Part shown: piece after piece, positions 12,608-24,430 of the stretch | How positions within the stretch are numbered: position 1 is the first letter of the stretch | Layout: each line of letters begins with the position of its first letter | Origin: Buxus sempervirens | Lineage: Eukaryota > Streptophyta > Magnoliopsida > Buxales > Buxaceae | Direction: 5' to 3' | Length of the DNA: 64,000 nucleotides | Assembly: GCA_947561395.2 (NCBI GenBank) | Contig: OX387190.1 | Span: 27,336,858-27,400,857 of the forward strand | Notes under the pieces: generated by a model | Seen by the model: only the letters and a program-made list of their open reading frames with translations | What the model was told of the DNA's origin: nothing | The model's database searches: none | Made by a program: the position numbers and the translations under genes

Positions 12608-12773
12608 GCAAGTTTTGCTCAAAATTAGGGTTTTCCAAGAGTTTTTCACTTTTACCATCATGTCCTTCATTAAATGAAGGGAAATCTCAGAAATAGCCTT
12701 AGGGTTAAGGTTGGTGGGCTATAGACATTATGTTGTGTCTACCATTCTCACCAACCTTAACCTTAGCCTTTGC

Positions 12774-12783
12774 CTATAAATAG
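12774..12783 (+). promoter_or_regulatory. TATA box of solo LTR
   Basis: CTATAAATAG is followed by a short GC-rich leader. The same box occurs at the equivalent place in the other Tat-type LTRs of the window. Confidence 0.75.
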
Positions 12784-14699
12784 GAGGCTCCTCCTTAAGC
12801 AAATGACCAACAATTCTTGCCAAGAATCTCTGCCAAGAAGAGCTCCGAATGAAGAGGGGAACCGCTGCGGAAGTGCTTCCATAACTCAGGTAAGCCTCAA
12901 CCCTATCTTTTATTTTCTGTTTTGCATTTCTAGATCTAGATCTCTTCTTCTACCTTTCTGTAGAATAAGGCCTTTTGTGTGTATGAAAACCCTTCCTGGC
13001 TCAAAGTATTTCAAGACTCCCCCTAGCTGTAAAACGTGAAGGCGGGATCTAGGAAAAACGAGACTGGGGATTGACCCTAGTACTAGAACCTATTTAGAAT
13101 AAAGCCTTTTGAATCTATGTAAACCGTTCCAATTTCAAAGTACCCCAAGATTATCTTGAAGAACCGTGTTTAACGGGGAGAGAGAACTAAGGGAAACGAT
13201 AATGGAACGGAACCCTAGGTTGCTTTTAGAAGCCTATTTTGATGAATATGAATGCATGCTATGTTGTTATATTGTTCTTGAATGATTTTTACACTTACAC
13301 ATACATAGCACATGTTTTGGCGGGATAGGCTCATATTTCGGGTTTATTGCATTTGTTGTGATAAATCTGAAATAAATGGCCTCAATCAATTCTGGAATGT
13401 TTTTAAATGGTTTTTAAAAGATTTGGATTCATCTTGCACGAATTGCACACATTTTGTCACAGTTTTGAATTGGTTTTGTTCAAAAAAGGCTTAACTTGAC
13501 AGCAATTGTACCCTGACTTCGGACACTCATAACTTCATCATCCGGATGAATTTTGGAGTGATTCTAGAACCATGGAAAATGTGAGGCTGTCTAGTTTATG
13601 CCTACCAAATTTCATTAATTTCTATCAAGCAGATTTTTGACACCTCTCTGTCGAAGTTAATTGAACAGTTCAGGTTTAAATACGGAACTTGTCACTTCGA
13701 CCGAGCGCCATGTGTTCGTTTTAAATCCGATTCGAGTGATTTTTGTTTCTGGGTACTCTTTTATGAGTCTATTTTCAAATCCAGTTGGTTTCATAATTTT
13801 TTGATTCCATTTGTATTATTGGTAAGAGATTTACTCAGAACTGCTCAACAGTACTTTTCTGGGTAAATCTGTGATCTTCGAGGCCTGTTCGGGAGACCAC
13901 CCAAAGCACATCCGAATGAATTTTTGTATGAGGCTAGTTTTGTTTTAAAGATAGCCATATAGACTTCAATCACACCGAATTTCATGAATTTATATGGAGC
14001 CGATTTGTCTAGATGATTTTCCAAACTTGCCTACTTACCACTTTTGATCATCCCCAGCAGCAACTTTAAAAGATGCATAACTCTTAGAATTTCAACCGGA
14101 TTTGAGTGAAATTTTGCATGAGACTATTATTTACCATAATCTTTCAAATGGATTTGGTTTGGTTCAATTTAAAATTGGATTTGAATGATTTCAAGACAAG
14201 TGGCATTACTTTTCACCGAATTTTCCGAGTTTAACTCAACTTGGTTTTGTGCAACTTTTGCTTTGGATTTCCATCTTTGTTGATATTCCAGAAATGATAT
14301 TGACATAAAAGAGGATCTGAAATCCATTTGGATCTTCATGTGAAGGTATCGTATATTTGACCTATTTCAAGGTTTTTGATAAATTTTAGCAAGCTTTCTT
14401 ATTATTTTTTTTGCATGAACAAACACTTGGCAACCACCTTGTGTGGGTGAATGGGGCTGCCTAATACCTTCCCCATTCATAATCTAATCCCCTTACCCAT
14501 CTCTGGATTCGATTTTCAAGTAGGGTTATTTTACTCTAGAATTTGCATTTTAGCTATTTTTGATGATTTTTAATTTGTTGGTGTCCATTCACACCCCCTA
14601 AATCTGAATGGTGGCGACTCTCCCAATTTTTACCTCGAGCCCCGTGTGTTGATGGAGGGATGATCATTCTGGTGATTTTTTCCCGTGTCTCACACTTTT

Positions 14700-16876
14700 C
14701 GGATGGGAGAGAGAAATTGAGAGGGGTTGGAAATCTTGTGGTAAAGACAAAAAAATGGCTTGTGAGAAACAATCAGAAAAGAGATAAAATTCAGGAAAGA
14801 AAACTGAGAGGGAGAAATTATTGGGATTATTTAGGAAGAGGGAAGAAATCGTTAGGTTTCCTTTTAGAAGAGGGAAAACCTAGAGAGTTTTGTGACTGTA
14901 TTTCAGAATAGAAAGAAATAACGTAAGTGAAAAAAAAAAAAGAATTCAGAAGAGATAACAAACCAAGAGATCAATGGGTTGTATGATTCAGTCAAAGTAG
15001 GGAGCATTGATTTCTCATTGACTGAGTTTTTGGAAGAGAGAGAGAGAGAGAGAGTGTGCATGTGAGAGGGAGAGGGATATGAAAAGAATGAGAGAGAGGA
15101 GAGAGAGAGAGATGGTGGGGTTGTATGGACTAAAGAGAGAAAGATGGTGCTATGGAGATTTGGGTTTACGGAAGAGTGAGAAAGGGTCTGGTTTCATCGT
15201 AGTGATCTGGGGTTTTACTTGTAAATTAGAAAAAGTAATAGGCTTATTTGATAATTAAAAACTTAAGTTAAAGGAGGAATTTGATTTTACACTTTAACCC
15301 CTAAACTCTAAGCTTATTTCAATCCTTTATTGCCTACATATTATCTAAACTTATCATCATTGTTTACCTTATCTCATGGTTGTTTACACGTGCATGTGCA
15401 ATGCATTTCAATCATAGGATTAAGTGATTATTTCTATAGAAATATGCATATAATAAATAAATAAATAAGTAACAAATGTAAAACGAAATCAATTAAGGAA
15501 ATAATGACAATAAATATAAAATAACTAATATAAATTAAATAATAAGAAGTGAATGAAAATTATGATACAAAGATGATATATATATATATATAAAATAATT
15601 AATGATGATGATCGAGTATATGTTAGATGTTAATAATTTATGATTAGACCCCAATAAGTAAATTATTTACCTTAAATCATGTGTATAGGAAAGTTAATAA
15701 TAACAATAATAAAATACATTGTTTATCTTACACTAGAAATAAATAAATAAATAAAATGGTGATGATAATAAAATATATGATAATTTGGGATGGTTCATAA
15801 TTATTTTTATTGCTAAATAATTATCCTAACAAATTGATCCTATAATAAAAGAGATTGTTAACCTTAACTCTAAAATAAGTAAATAATAAAAATAAAATAA
15901 TTAAAGTAGTAAAAATAAAGTATATTTTTGATGTTGATAATTTAGAATGAGTCCCTAATCATGATCACTTATAATAAAACAATTTATTTACCTTAAACCA
16001 TATGTATAGGGAAGACAAAAAAAAAATAATAATAATAACAATAGTGATAATAGTAATAATAACAAATAAAATATGTATTGTTATTAATATATTAAACGAT
16101 TGAATCACACTTAATGTAGAACCCGCTTGTATTAAATATGTATTACTATTATTAGAAAGTTTGTGTAATATAATTATAAATAATTAAATATGTATAATTT
16201 GTTATTGTGAATCATATTATATTGAATGGTATTATAATACCACTTTAAATTCATATTTCCTTTATATGTGGCACATGGTTTGTCTGTTTTAGCTTTTCAA
16301 AGGTTTTGCAAGATTCTAAAAATACTTGTCTTAGTTTACTTGGGAAATTGATGGTTTCAACTTACATGAGTATTTTGTGGTTGTTTTCTCTCCTTGTATC
16401 TTGGAATGAATTATTGGTTCCCTCCATGTATCTTGAAGTGGTGTTGATGCCATGGTTGGTAATATTGGAATGGATTGGTTATTTTGATTTTGGGTTTAGT
16501 GTCTAGTAGGCATAGCTATGTGTGGATCCATGCATCAACTAGGTATTGAAATGGGCCGGTCTTTGTTAAGTTAATTCCCGTGGTCCATGTATGCGTGCCA
16601 CCATGTATCTTGGTGAGGCCTTCCTGTATCTGGTTGAGCTGCAGCAATCTGTACCACCGTGTGTTTCAGTGAGGTTTTTCTTTGAGTTTATTGTTGCAGT
16701 TTGACTGGGTTACACTTGCCAACCCAATTTTGTATCTGGTTGGGTTCTCCCCTATGTGATAGTCCGTGTATCTCGGCTCACATACAACGGAAGGTGGTTA
16801 TTGGAACGGGTAATTGACCTCTCAAAGAAGTCAATTTCATGAGTCCTGTGATGTCACATTGAATTGGTATTGGTTG
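14700..16876. other. Interior of the 11022-29468 LTR, AT-rich with microsatellites
   Basis: No gene is visible. The stretch contains a GA microsatellite (about 15038-15055), a TA microsatellite near 15578-15591, and long ATA/AAT-rich sequence to about 16260. It continues as LTR sequence up to the insertion at 16877. Confidence 0.6.
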
Positions 16877-17645
16877 TGTGCGCACCCCCTTTTCCCGGGT
16901 TTCGGGCCGCACGACGAGGTGCATGTAGAAGTGATGCTCGCCTCGGGACTGATTTGGAGTTTGGAGTCGCCACTGCCTGAGAGGTGCAGGCAGACACAAA
17001 AGGGGCACCTATTCGGGCCTAATTATTCTGGTCTGCGGCTTATTAGAGTTCTGAGCAAGTTCTCGGTTACGTCTAGGGAAGCCCGAAGACACCCTAGCCC
17101 GCCCCGTCGATTGACAGGTCCCGTGGGTCTCCTTGGTCTGAGTCAACTTAGTTTTCACCCAATTCCTAAGCCAGCATGCACACTTATTTGGTCTGGTGGG
17201 ACCCTCTGAAGGTGTGGGTCCCTTTTATTTTAATTTTATCTTTTTTATTTATCTAAGTGAGGTGGGTCGGACCCGGGTCCCGTTGGAAGACCGTGGACTG
17301 CCATGGTTGGGCCTTGGGCCCAGTTGGGTTATTGGGTAACCCATTTGGTTATTTTATTATTTTATTTATTTACACTTTAGGTTTAGGCTTAGTGGGCTTG
17401 GAATGGGCCCATTAGCCAAAGTCAAGTGGCCTTGGGCCCGTTTATTGAAAACGGGCCCGGTTTGGGCCGGTCAAAAGTGGGCCCCACAAGTGGGCCAAAG
17501 GGATCTTAATGGGCCTATCTAGGCCCAAAGTCCAAAAATGGGCTTAAGATAGCCCAAGTGGTTTAAGGGAATGGTTCAAGCCGGTTTAGACCGGATTAGG
17601 TCCAACCGAACCAAGAAATTACACTTTTTACATCATTTTTACAAG

Positions 17646-17765
17646 TGCCCGTATTGTCTTTACGGTCCGGCGAGCCCGTGAATGAATTACGGTCTCATCT
17701 GCCCGTGAAGCAAACATGGTCCAGGCTGGACCGGCCTGAGTTTACGGGCGCAACTCAGTTTGCCC
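17646..17765. repeat. Second, looser palindrome array in the 3' LTR (GCCCGTA type)
   Basis: Several GCCCGT and ACGG half-sites occur in about 120 bp, some 0.8 kb downstream of the TATA box in element sense. The copy in the 5' LTR is at 27106-27225. Confidence 0.6.
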
Positions 17766-18562
17766 GTTTGCTGCCGATTTCGATTGAGATCATCTTGATC
17801 GGTTTCTTGAGTGTTCTGGTGACCTCTGCAGGATTTCCAGTGCCTTCCATGTTCCCTGTTCTCTTCATTTTGGCTTGGAAAGCCATTTTTTTCTCCTTCT
17901 TTAGGAATGGCATTCAATTCACCTTCTTTTCTTCTTTCATTTTGGTAAAACGAGAATGGAATGAGGGAAGAGGATGGGGTTACATGAGATTATTCAAAGA
18001 GGATAATTTCCTCTTTAGCATGCGACAAATAACGTCATTTGGATCATGTCAACTCTTATGCTTTCTTTCTTTTGATTCACTCTTTACCTTCCCGTGGAGG
18101 AACACTCATTTACAAGAAAGGATTCCCAGCACAAGCAAGCAAACAGGTTAGTAAAAAAAAAGTAAGAAACGAAAATAAAGCAAAATTATGTAAGGAACTA
18201 AACTTGTTTATATTGGAGAAAGAAAAAATAAGAAACATTACCAAATTACCAATTCTCTGTTTTTGATGATGGTGAGATTCTCCGAAGATTTCAGCAGCGC
18301 TTCCGCGTCTCTTTGAATTTCCAAAAATGAATTTGAAAGAGGGTTTGGTAAGAGGTTGGGTTTAAAAGAAGGTATTTGGGGGTTTAGGCATGGTTTGGGG
18401 ATGCAGGGGTATTTTGGGTATTAAATAGGTTTAGGTATTGGGAGATGGAAGTTGGGCAGAGGTTGGCCGTGGAAAACTCCAAGAGGGAGAGGGGGGTAGG
18501 CCAGGGGAGAAGGCTTGTTCAAATGAGGGGGGTGGCCTCTCTATTTATAGGCAAAATTTTCG

Positions 18563-18776
18563 TGCCCGTATTTGAACTACGGGCATGCCTTGCCCGTACT
18601 TTAAGTACGGGCGTGCCTTGCCCGTAATTCAATTACGGGCGAAAAACGAATATTTGCAATTATCGCAGATTCTTCCGTACGGGACGCGTGTCCCGCCACG
18701 CGTCCCCTTCTAGAAGCTTGCCCGTAGTTGAAGTACGGGCATGCCTCGCCCGTACTCCAAATACGGGCGTGCACGT
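18563..18776. repeat. Palindrome array, GCCCGTA/TACGGGC type (3' LTR copy)
   Basis: Five inverted repeats, such as GCCCGTATTTGAACTACGGG and GCCCGTACTTTAAGTACGGG, sit directly upstream (minus-strand sense) of the TATA box at 18541-18550. The nearest unit is about 13 bp away. The same array recurs in the 5' LTR at 28023-28236. Confidence 0.9.
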
Positions 18777-19340
18777 TTTTAAAATGCTGGATTTCAAATG
18801 CTTTATTAAATTTGACTTATTTAAAGATTTTTATCCGATTTTTTGATTATTATATTATAAAAACGAGATTCTCTTATTAAAATAATATTTAAAAATAAAG
18901 ATATGATTATTTTTACTTATTTAATTCATCTATTCTGCTTTTTGCTGCTGTTTTGCCACATGGGCAGCTTTCTTTGAAACTTCAACTGCCCATAACTTTT
19001 CCGTCCGATGTCTGATTTCAGCAAATTTGGTGTCGTTGGAATCGGTTCGGAATGCTCTATCCAATGGGATCAAATTGGGCAGTTGAATTGGGGCCGAGCA
19101 AAAAGTCAACCTTCGCTCCCCCAAAAGTTTGACCGGCTCATAACTCTCTCATCCGGACCCCGATTCCAGCAAACTCAGTTGCGTTAGAACCATGTCGAAA
19201 TGCTCTTTTCAATGAGAGGAAGTTTGATGGCCAATTCTCTTTGGATCAAAAAGTCAAATTTTGGTCCCCCTAGGGTTTGACTTTTTAATTGAAATTTTTA
19301 TTTTCTTCATTTTCTGGGGTGCAAAAATCAGGTGTCTACA

Positions 19341-19355
19341 GCTGCCCCTCTTTGC
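19341..19355 (-). other. Polypurine tract of the TR-GAG-like element
   Basis: On the minus strand GCAAAGAGGGGCAGC runs directly into the LTR start TGTAGACACC. This fixes the element strand and shows that 16877-19340 is the 3' LTR. Confidence 0.8.
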
Positions 19356-21919
19356 CAGAGTCACCTTGGGGATGAATGGCAAAGAAGAAAAAGAACCTTA
19401 TTTTTGCACTTTGCATTTCTGTCGACATGATCAACAAGCTTAAGTCCTCTTGATTTTCGAAGCAGCGGAAATTGGTTTCCACTCAGTTTTTTGGAGCTTG
19501 CTCACCCACACTTCGCGGGCTTCCTGGAGCAACCCCTGATTGGTTTTCACCTAGATCTCGAAGCTTGCTCACCCACACTTCGCGGGTTTCTTGGAGCAAT
19601 TTCTTGATTTTAATTTAGATTAAAAGGGAGGGGATTGGACTTAAGCTCACCAACCTGTTTCGGCATCGATGCAAGATGCTCAAAAATGTTCTTTTCTTCT
19701 TGTTTGTTCCATTAAAGCTTTTAGGTGATTTTCAATTTGTAGCTTTCTTTTATCTTTCAGCAGATTTAGAGTTTTTTTTTTTTTTTAGAGCTTAGAGGCT
19801 AGATGAGGGTTGATGATGGTGGTTCAGGAATGAAGGAGTCGGGAGGAGGCTGCCTTGCTGCTGTCTGTCATCCGGAGAACCTCACACACCTAACCTATTC
19901 TATTTACAAAAGTGGTAAATCAAAATTACAAAAAGGACTTCTTCATTCTGCTTTCTTCTTCAAGTCTTGAGAACTTTACTGCTCTTTTCTCACGGCATAG
20001 CCTTCTTAGCTTGGGGAAGAGTTCCTCCATCAGCTTCCCTTGTGATAAAATAGAGGTTTCCTGGTTTGGAATGACTCTACTGGGGATTGGTGGGAGCCTC
20101 TACCGCATTTTTCTTCTTTCACTTGGTTAGGAGCTTCTGCTGAGTACGGGCATTCTGTGGGGATGAGGGATTCTTGCCTTGGCCTTTTCCAGTCTTGTTT
20201 GTTTTTCTGGCTTCAAGGCGTTTCTTGATGACCTGCAAAGATCTCATAAAGCGGTGAGATATCTGAAATCAAGAAGATAAGCAGCAGAATAGGTTTTTTT
20301 TTTTTTTTTTTTTTGCAAGTGATCTTAAAAAAGGCAAGACCAGTGATCACGGTGATTTGCCTTGTTAGCTCGAAGTGTTTTGGGACAGTGTGCTCGACAC
20401 GTATCCCCATGAAATTCTTGACTTAGGCCAGCAAGGGTTTAAAAGCTGAGAGGTATTTCAAGGAATGTCCCCCATTTCCCAGGTTTTGGTTTCTCTCATT
20501 TTCTCCTTTTTTCTGGATTTGGCAATTGAGAGTTCTACCCTGGGTTAGTGACTATCCCAACTTGAGGGTTCTTGGCCAACTTTTTGCATATCATGCCCTT
20601 TAGATCAGAGAGGTCTTGAAATTAGGACGAAATGTTGGCTTGGTTATAAGTTTGAGAAATGAAAGGAGACAAGGCTCAAAGTTTTTCATTCTCAGGTTTT
20701 ATTTTGTGTCATGCCGAAGCTCATTCTTCCTCTTTAGATTCCTTCATCATAAATTTGCACAAATCTGATCGTCACTTCTTCTGTAATCAGAAAGGACTTT
20801 CTGTTGGGACAAAATGAAGGCCGAGGTTTTGGTTTATGAAAGAAAGGGAATACGGCTCAAAGTTTTTTTGTAAATGGGTTGAGTCACGTACTACCCTTTT
20901 CTGGATTGCTTGGACTTTGACACTGTCCGTTTCACTTTCTTTTCTTTTCTTTTTGAGGCCTTTTGCTTTTTCCTTTATTTTCCTTTTGCCTGGGGCCCGA
21001 TTTTTGCTTTTTGATTTGCTTGGCCTGCCCCAGTGTGTATTCTGATTTTTTTTCTTTTCTTTTCTTTGCTTTTGTATACTTGCCTCATTTCTTCTTTCTT
21101 TCTTCTTTGTCAAGCACCATATTTGGGGTATTTGACTCAATGGGTTAGAAAAGAAGAATTGTTAGGCTCAAGGGATTTGACTAAGGGTATGATTTAGGGA
21201 AATTTGGGATGCAAATCAAAGATGGCCTTTCATCATTCTACAGAAGTCGTAACAACTTGATTGGATTGTTTTCATGCAAATTTATTCAAGAATCAATTCA
21301 TCCTTTTTATTTCCTTTTCAGCTTTGCCCCAGTGTGGGGTGGCTAGACACAACACAGGTATTTGAATAATACAATCAGGCTCAAAGTGTTTGACTAGCGA
21401 TTCTTAAAATTCAGGATGGATGAAGGATGGCCTCTCATCCTTTCTCAAAGACACGATGTTAAAGTCGGCCTCAGTCCTTAGCTGGTTTAAACACTTTCCT
21501 CTTTTTTTTTTTTTTTTATCTTTTTCCTCTCCAGGGTTATTCTGCCCCAGTGCAAGGATGGGTTTGGGAGAAAAATTAAAGCATAGATCAGGAAAGGACT
21601 GCCTTTGGCTCAGTCAAGGTTCTCATGGGACAGTATCCTGCACCCAGCTGAAAACACTTTTGAGCTACTTGGCATTTTTCCATGATCATAGTCTTGCCAA
21701 AGGGTATGGTCTTAGAACAATGTCATCACTGACCAAACACTTGCATTTTTTCCTTTTCCTTTTCTCATTTTTATGTAGACATATTTTTTTCAAAAAGTTT
21801 GCATGGAAGTAAAAAATAGTTACAGAATTACTAATTACCAGGAGAGATTAACAAAAAGGTAAATTTCAAACTTATCCTGGTTATAGTGGAAGTTGCATCT
21901 TGCAGTCCTGCTTAACCTC
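19356..21919 (-). other. Internal region between gag and 3' LTR, non-coding, with diverged tandem segments
   Basis: No pol domain is visible. At about 20640, 20830, 21150 and 21370 the plus strand shows diverged repeats built around GGCTCAAAG and TTTGACT phrases, each followed by a pyrimidine-rich tract and a CCCCAGTG block. A related segment (GACGAAATGAAGGC...TTTATGAAAGAAAGGG) occurs in element F near 50980-51025, so the two elements share this part. Confidence 0.6.
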
Positions 21920-23480
21920 TCACTTTGTCCCGCTAGAAGATGCCTGATGGTTTGGAAGAGGATTAGTCTGGACCCCTACTGGAGGAGTTGTTGCTGGGGG
22001 ATCGACAGAAATTTGCTTATTGTCGATCAAATCTTGTATATCATGCCTCAAATCCCAGCAATTGTTAGTATGATGACCAGGAGCTCCCATGTGATATTCG
22101 CAGCGCACATTAGGATTGTAATTGCGACTATTAGTCGGCTGGTGGGTTGGATCCTTTTTCTGCAAATATCCCTTTTTCAACAAGGTTGGCAGCAACTCTG
22201 ACACTGAGTAAGGGAGGATAGTAAACACTCTATTCATTCTTGCCAGGTGTTCTTCTCTGGTCAACCTAGGCCTTCTTGCAGCCTGTGTCTCTTGTCCAGG
22301 GTTCTGGTTATTAGGTGCTGAAAAGTGGTAAGGTCTGTTTTGCTGGACGTAGTTAACATTCTCGTCCTCTTTCTTCTTTTCCGGACCTCTCCCACTAACA
22401 GGGCCTCTTCTCTGCTCAGGAAATCCTGTAACTCTACCAGACTTAACTCCATCTTCTATTCTGTCTGCCACAACCACCAGGTCTGCGAAACTTGCAGCAA
22501 ACTGCCCCAGCAGTAGTGTATAGTATGGTTGCCCCAATGTGGAGATGAACAGGGTTACCATCTCTTTTTCCAGCATGGGTGGCTGAACCATTGCAGCCAT
22601 CTCTCGCCATCTCTTGGCATACTCACGGATGGACTCAGTACTTTTCTTGGCCATCTTTTGTAGCTCCATTCGAGTGGGCAAGACTTCGGTGTTAAACTTG
22701 AAGTGCTCTAGGAAAGTACTTGCCAAGTCATCCCATGTCCTGATTCGGCTCCTGTCTAAACTGGCGAACCACCTCTGCGCTGATCCTGTCAACGAGCGTT
22801 GGAAAAATTGGATCATGATTCTTTCATCATGTGCATACTGGCACATGTCTCCATAGTACGCTCTTAGATGTGACAGCGGATCTCCACTTCCGTCAAACTT
22901 TACAAAATCCGGACACTTGAATTTTGGCGGAAGCTGTAAATCAGGGAAGAACCCTAGCCTATCTAGTGAGGCATCCTTTGGCACAGAACTTCGGTTCGCA
23001 TTCCGTATATGTTCTTTTATGGCCTGCACATCGGCTTGCATCGATTCTTGTGCCTGATACCAATCTTCTACTTCATGCCCCATTCCCATAGGGGGTGCCG
23101 GAATCCTTAATTGTTCCGGCTGGACAGGTAGTGGTTGAGGAACTGGCTGTTTTGGCGGATGCAAGTTCATCTGTGGAATGGCAGGTGGTGGCTGCTCTGG
23201 CATCACTGGCAGTGGTTGAGGTGCCAATGGTTGTGGTGGTAGTACTGGCGGCTCCTGAGGAGGTACCGGCTGTTGTGGAGGTATCGGCAACTGCTGCTGT
23301 GGTTGCACAAACTGGGGAGGTACTTGCAGCCTTTCCATTCGCTGCATCATGTTCGCCATCATGGCTGTCATGTGAGCCATTTGCTGGTTAAGTCCTGAGA
23401 TTACTGGATGGTCTTCCAACTTTTCCTGCTCCTGAGGAGGTGGTGGGAGTGCTTGTTCAAGTCCTTCAGCAGGATCCATT
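21920..23480 (-). CDS. Gag protein of the TR-GAG-like element
   Basis: A single open frame on the minus strand starts MDPAEGLEQALPPPP at about 23480. A proline- and glutamine-rich stretch follows, then the retrotransposon gag domain (KFDGSGDPLSHLRAYY, FFQRSLTGSAQRWFASLD, REYAKRWREMAAMVQPPM), and near the C-terminus a CEYHMGAPGHHTNNCW zinc-finger-like motif. Gag forms the particle that packages the RNA. The equivalent part of element F is clearly homologous (SLTGSALRWFATVD, RQYAKRWREAASQVRPPM). The frame looks whole and no protease or polymerase follows it. Confidence 0.88.
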
Positions 23481-23739
23481 TGGAGTTTTCTTCTTGAACG
23501 TAGGAGGTACGGGCTGCGATACGCAATCTTGGTACCTTCACAACAAAAAGACAAAAATTAGTATAAAGAATTCATATTTCATCAAAATATAATGCATGTT
23601 GATGCATGCCGATGTAGATTAGTCAAGACTCTTTGATTTTCTCTTAATTGATGATTTTTTTTTCTTTTTGTTTTAAAACTTTTATTCAAAAACCAAGGAG
23701 GATAATTTGATCTCTTTTTAGCCGCCATTCGGAGACAAG

Positions 23740-24430
23740 GGGAGAGTCCCTGAGAATAATCTCCTTTTCACCGCCACTTCGGAGGTAAGGAAAGAAGATT
23801 TCTGAAAATGATTTCCCTCAACCGCCACTTCGGAGGTTGACCGCCACTTCGGAGGTAAGGAAAGAAGATTTTTGAGAATGATTTCCCTCAACCGCCACTT
23901 CGGAGGTTGACCGCCACTTCGGAGGTAAGGAAAGAGGATTTCTGAGAATGATTTCCCTCAACCGCCACTTCGGAGGTTGACCGCCACTTCGGAGGTAAGG
24001 AAAGAGGATTTCTGAGAATGATTTCCCTCAACCGCCACTTCGGAGGTTGACCGCCACTTCGGAGGTAAGGAAAGAGGATTTCTGAAAATGATTTCCTTCA
24101 ACCGCCACTTCGGAGGTTGACCGCCACTTCGGAGGTAAGGAAGAGGACTGTTACTTCGGAGGTTAGCCTCCACTTCGGAGGAAAGATCCCTTTTAACCGC
24201 CACTTCGGAGGTAAAGGGAAAGAAGATCATTGGAAATTATTCCCTTCAACTGCCACTTCGGAGGTTGACCGCCACTTCGGAGGTAAGGAAATAATCCTTG
24301 GAAAAGGTTTCCTTCAACCGCCACTTCAGAGGTTGACCGCCACTTCGGAGGTAAGGAAAAAGCTTTCTGGAAATGATTTCCTTCAACCGCCACTTCGGAG
24401 GTTGACCTCCACTTCGGAGGTAAGGAAATA
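23740..24430. repeat. 70-bp tandem repeat in the leader of the TR-GAG-like element
   Basis: Units carry paired ACCGCCACTTCGGAGGT motifs followed by AAGGAAAGAGGATTTCTGAG. The period is 70 bp in the best part (23821, 23891, 23961) and becomes irregular after about 24130. The array lies between the 5' LTR and gag. The ORFs that cross it are by-products of the repetition. Confidence 0.9.

Larger units (their letters stand above)
11887..14694 (+). mobile_element. Solo LTR, Ty3/gypsy Tat-type (same subfamily as the LTR at 41054-43342)
   Basis: This 2808-bp LTR starts TGTAGACACC and ends GTGTCTCACA, with exact target duplication CTTTT (11882-11886 and 14695-14699). It shares extended sequence with the reverse complement of 41054-43342. 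Shared parts include the block just before the TATA box, the CTATAAATAG box (12774-12783) and the GTGGCGACTC tail (14611-14620). A TATCCGG-type palindrome array lies at about 12467-12607, roughly 165 bp upstream of the TATA box. A run of 13 G residues sits at 12325-12337. Confidence 0.9.
16877..19340 (-). repeat. 3' LTR of the TR-GAG-like element
   Basis: Bounded by TGTGCGCACC on the left and GGTGTCTACA on the right, it reads TGTAGACACC...GGTGCGCACA on the element strand. It contains two palindrome arrays, a TATA box (CTATTTATAG at 18541-18550, read on the minus strand) and the tail motif GTGGCGACTC (complement of 16964-16973). Confidence 0.93.

Noticed and set aside
16306-16506. A 66-codon ORF with hydrophobic stretches inside the 11022-29468 LTR
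   Set aside because: No family resemblance, short, and inside LTR sequence.
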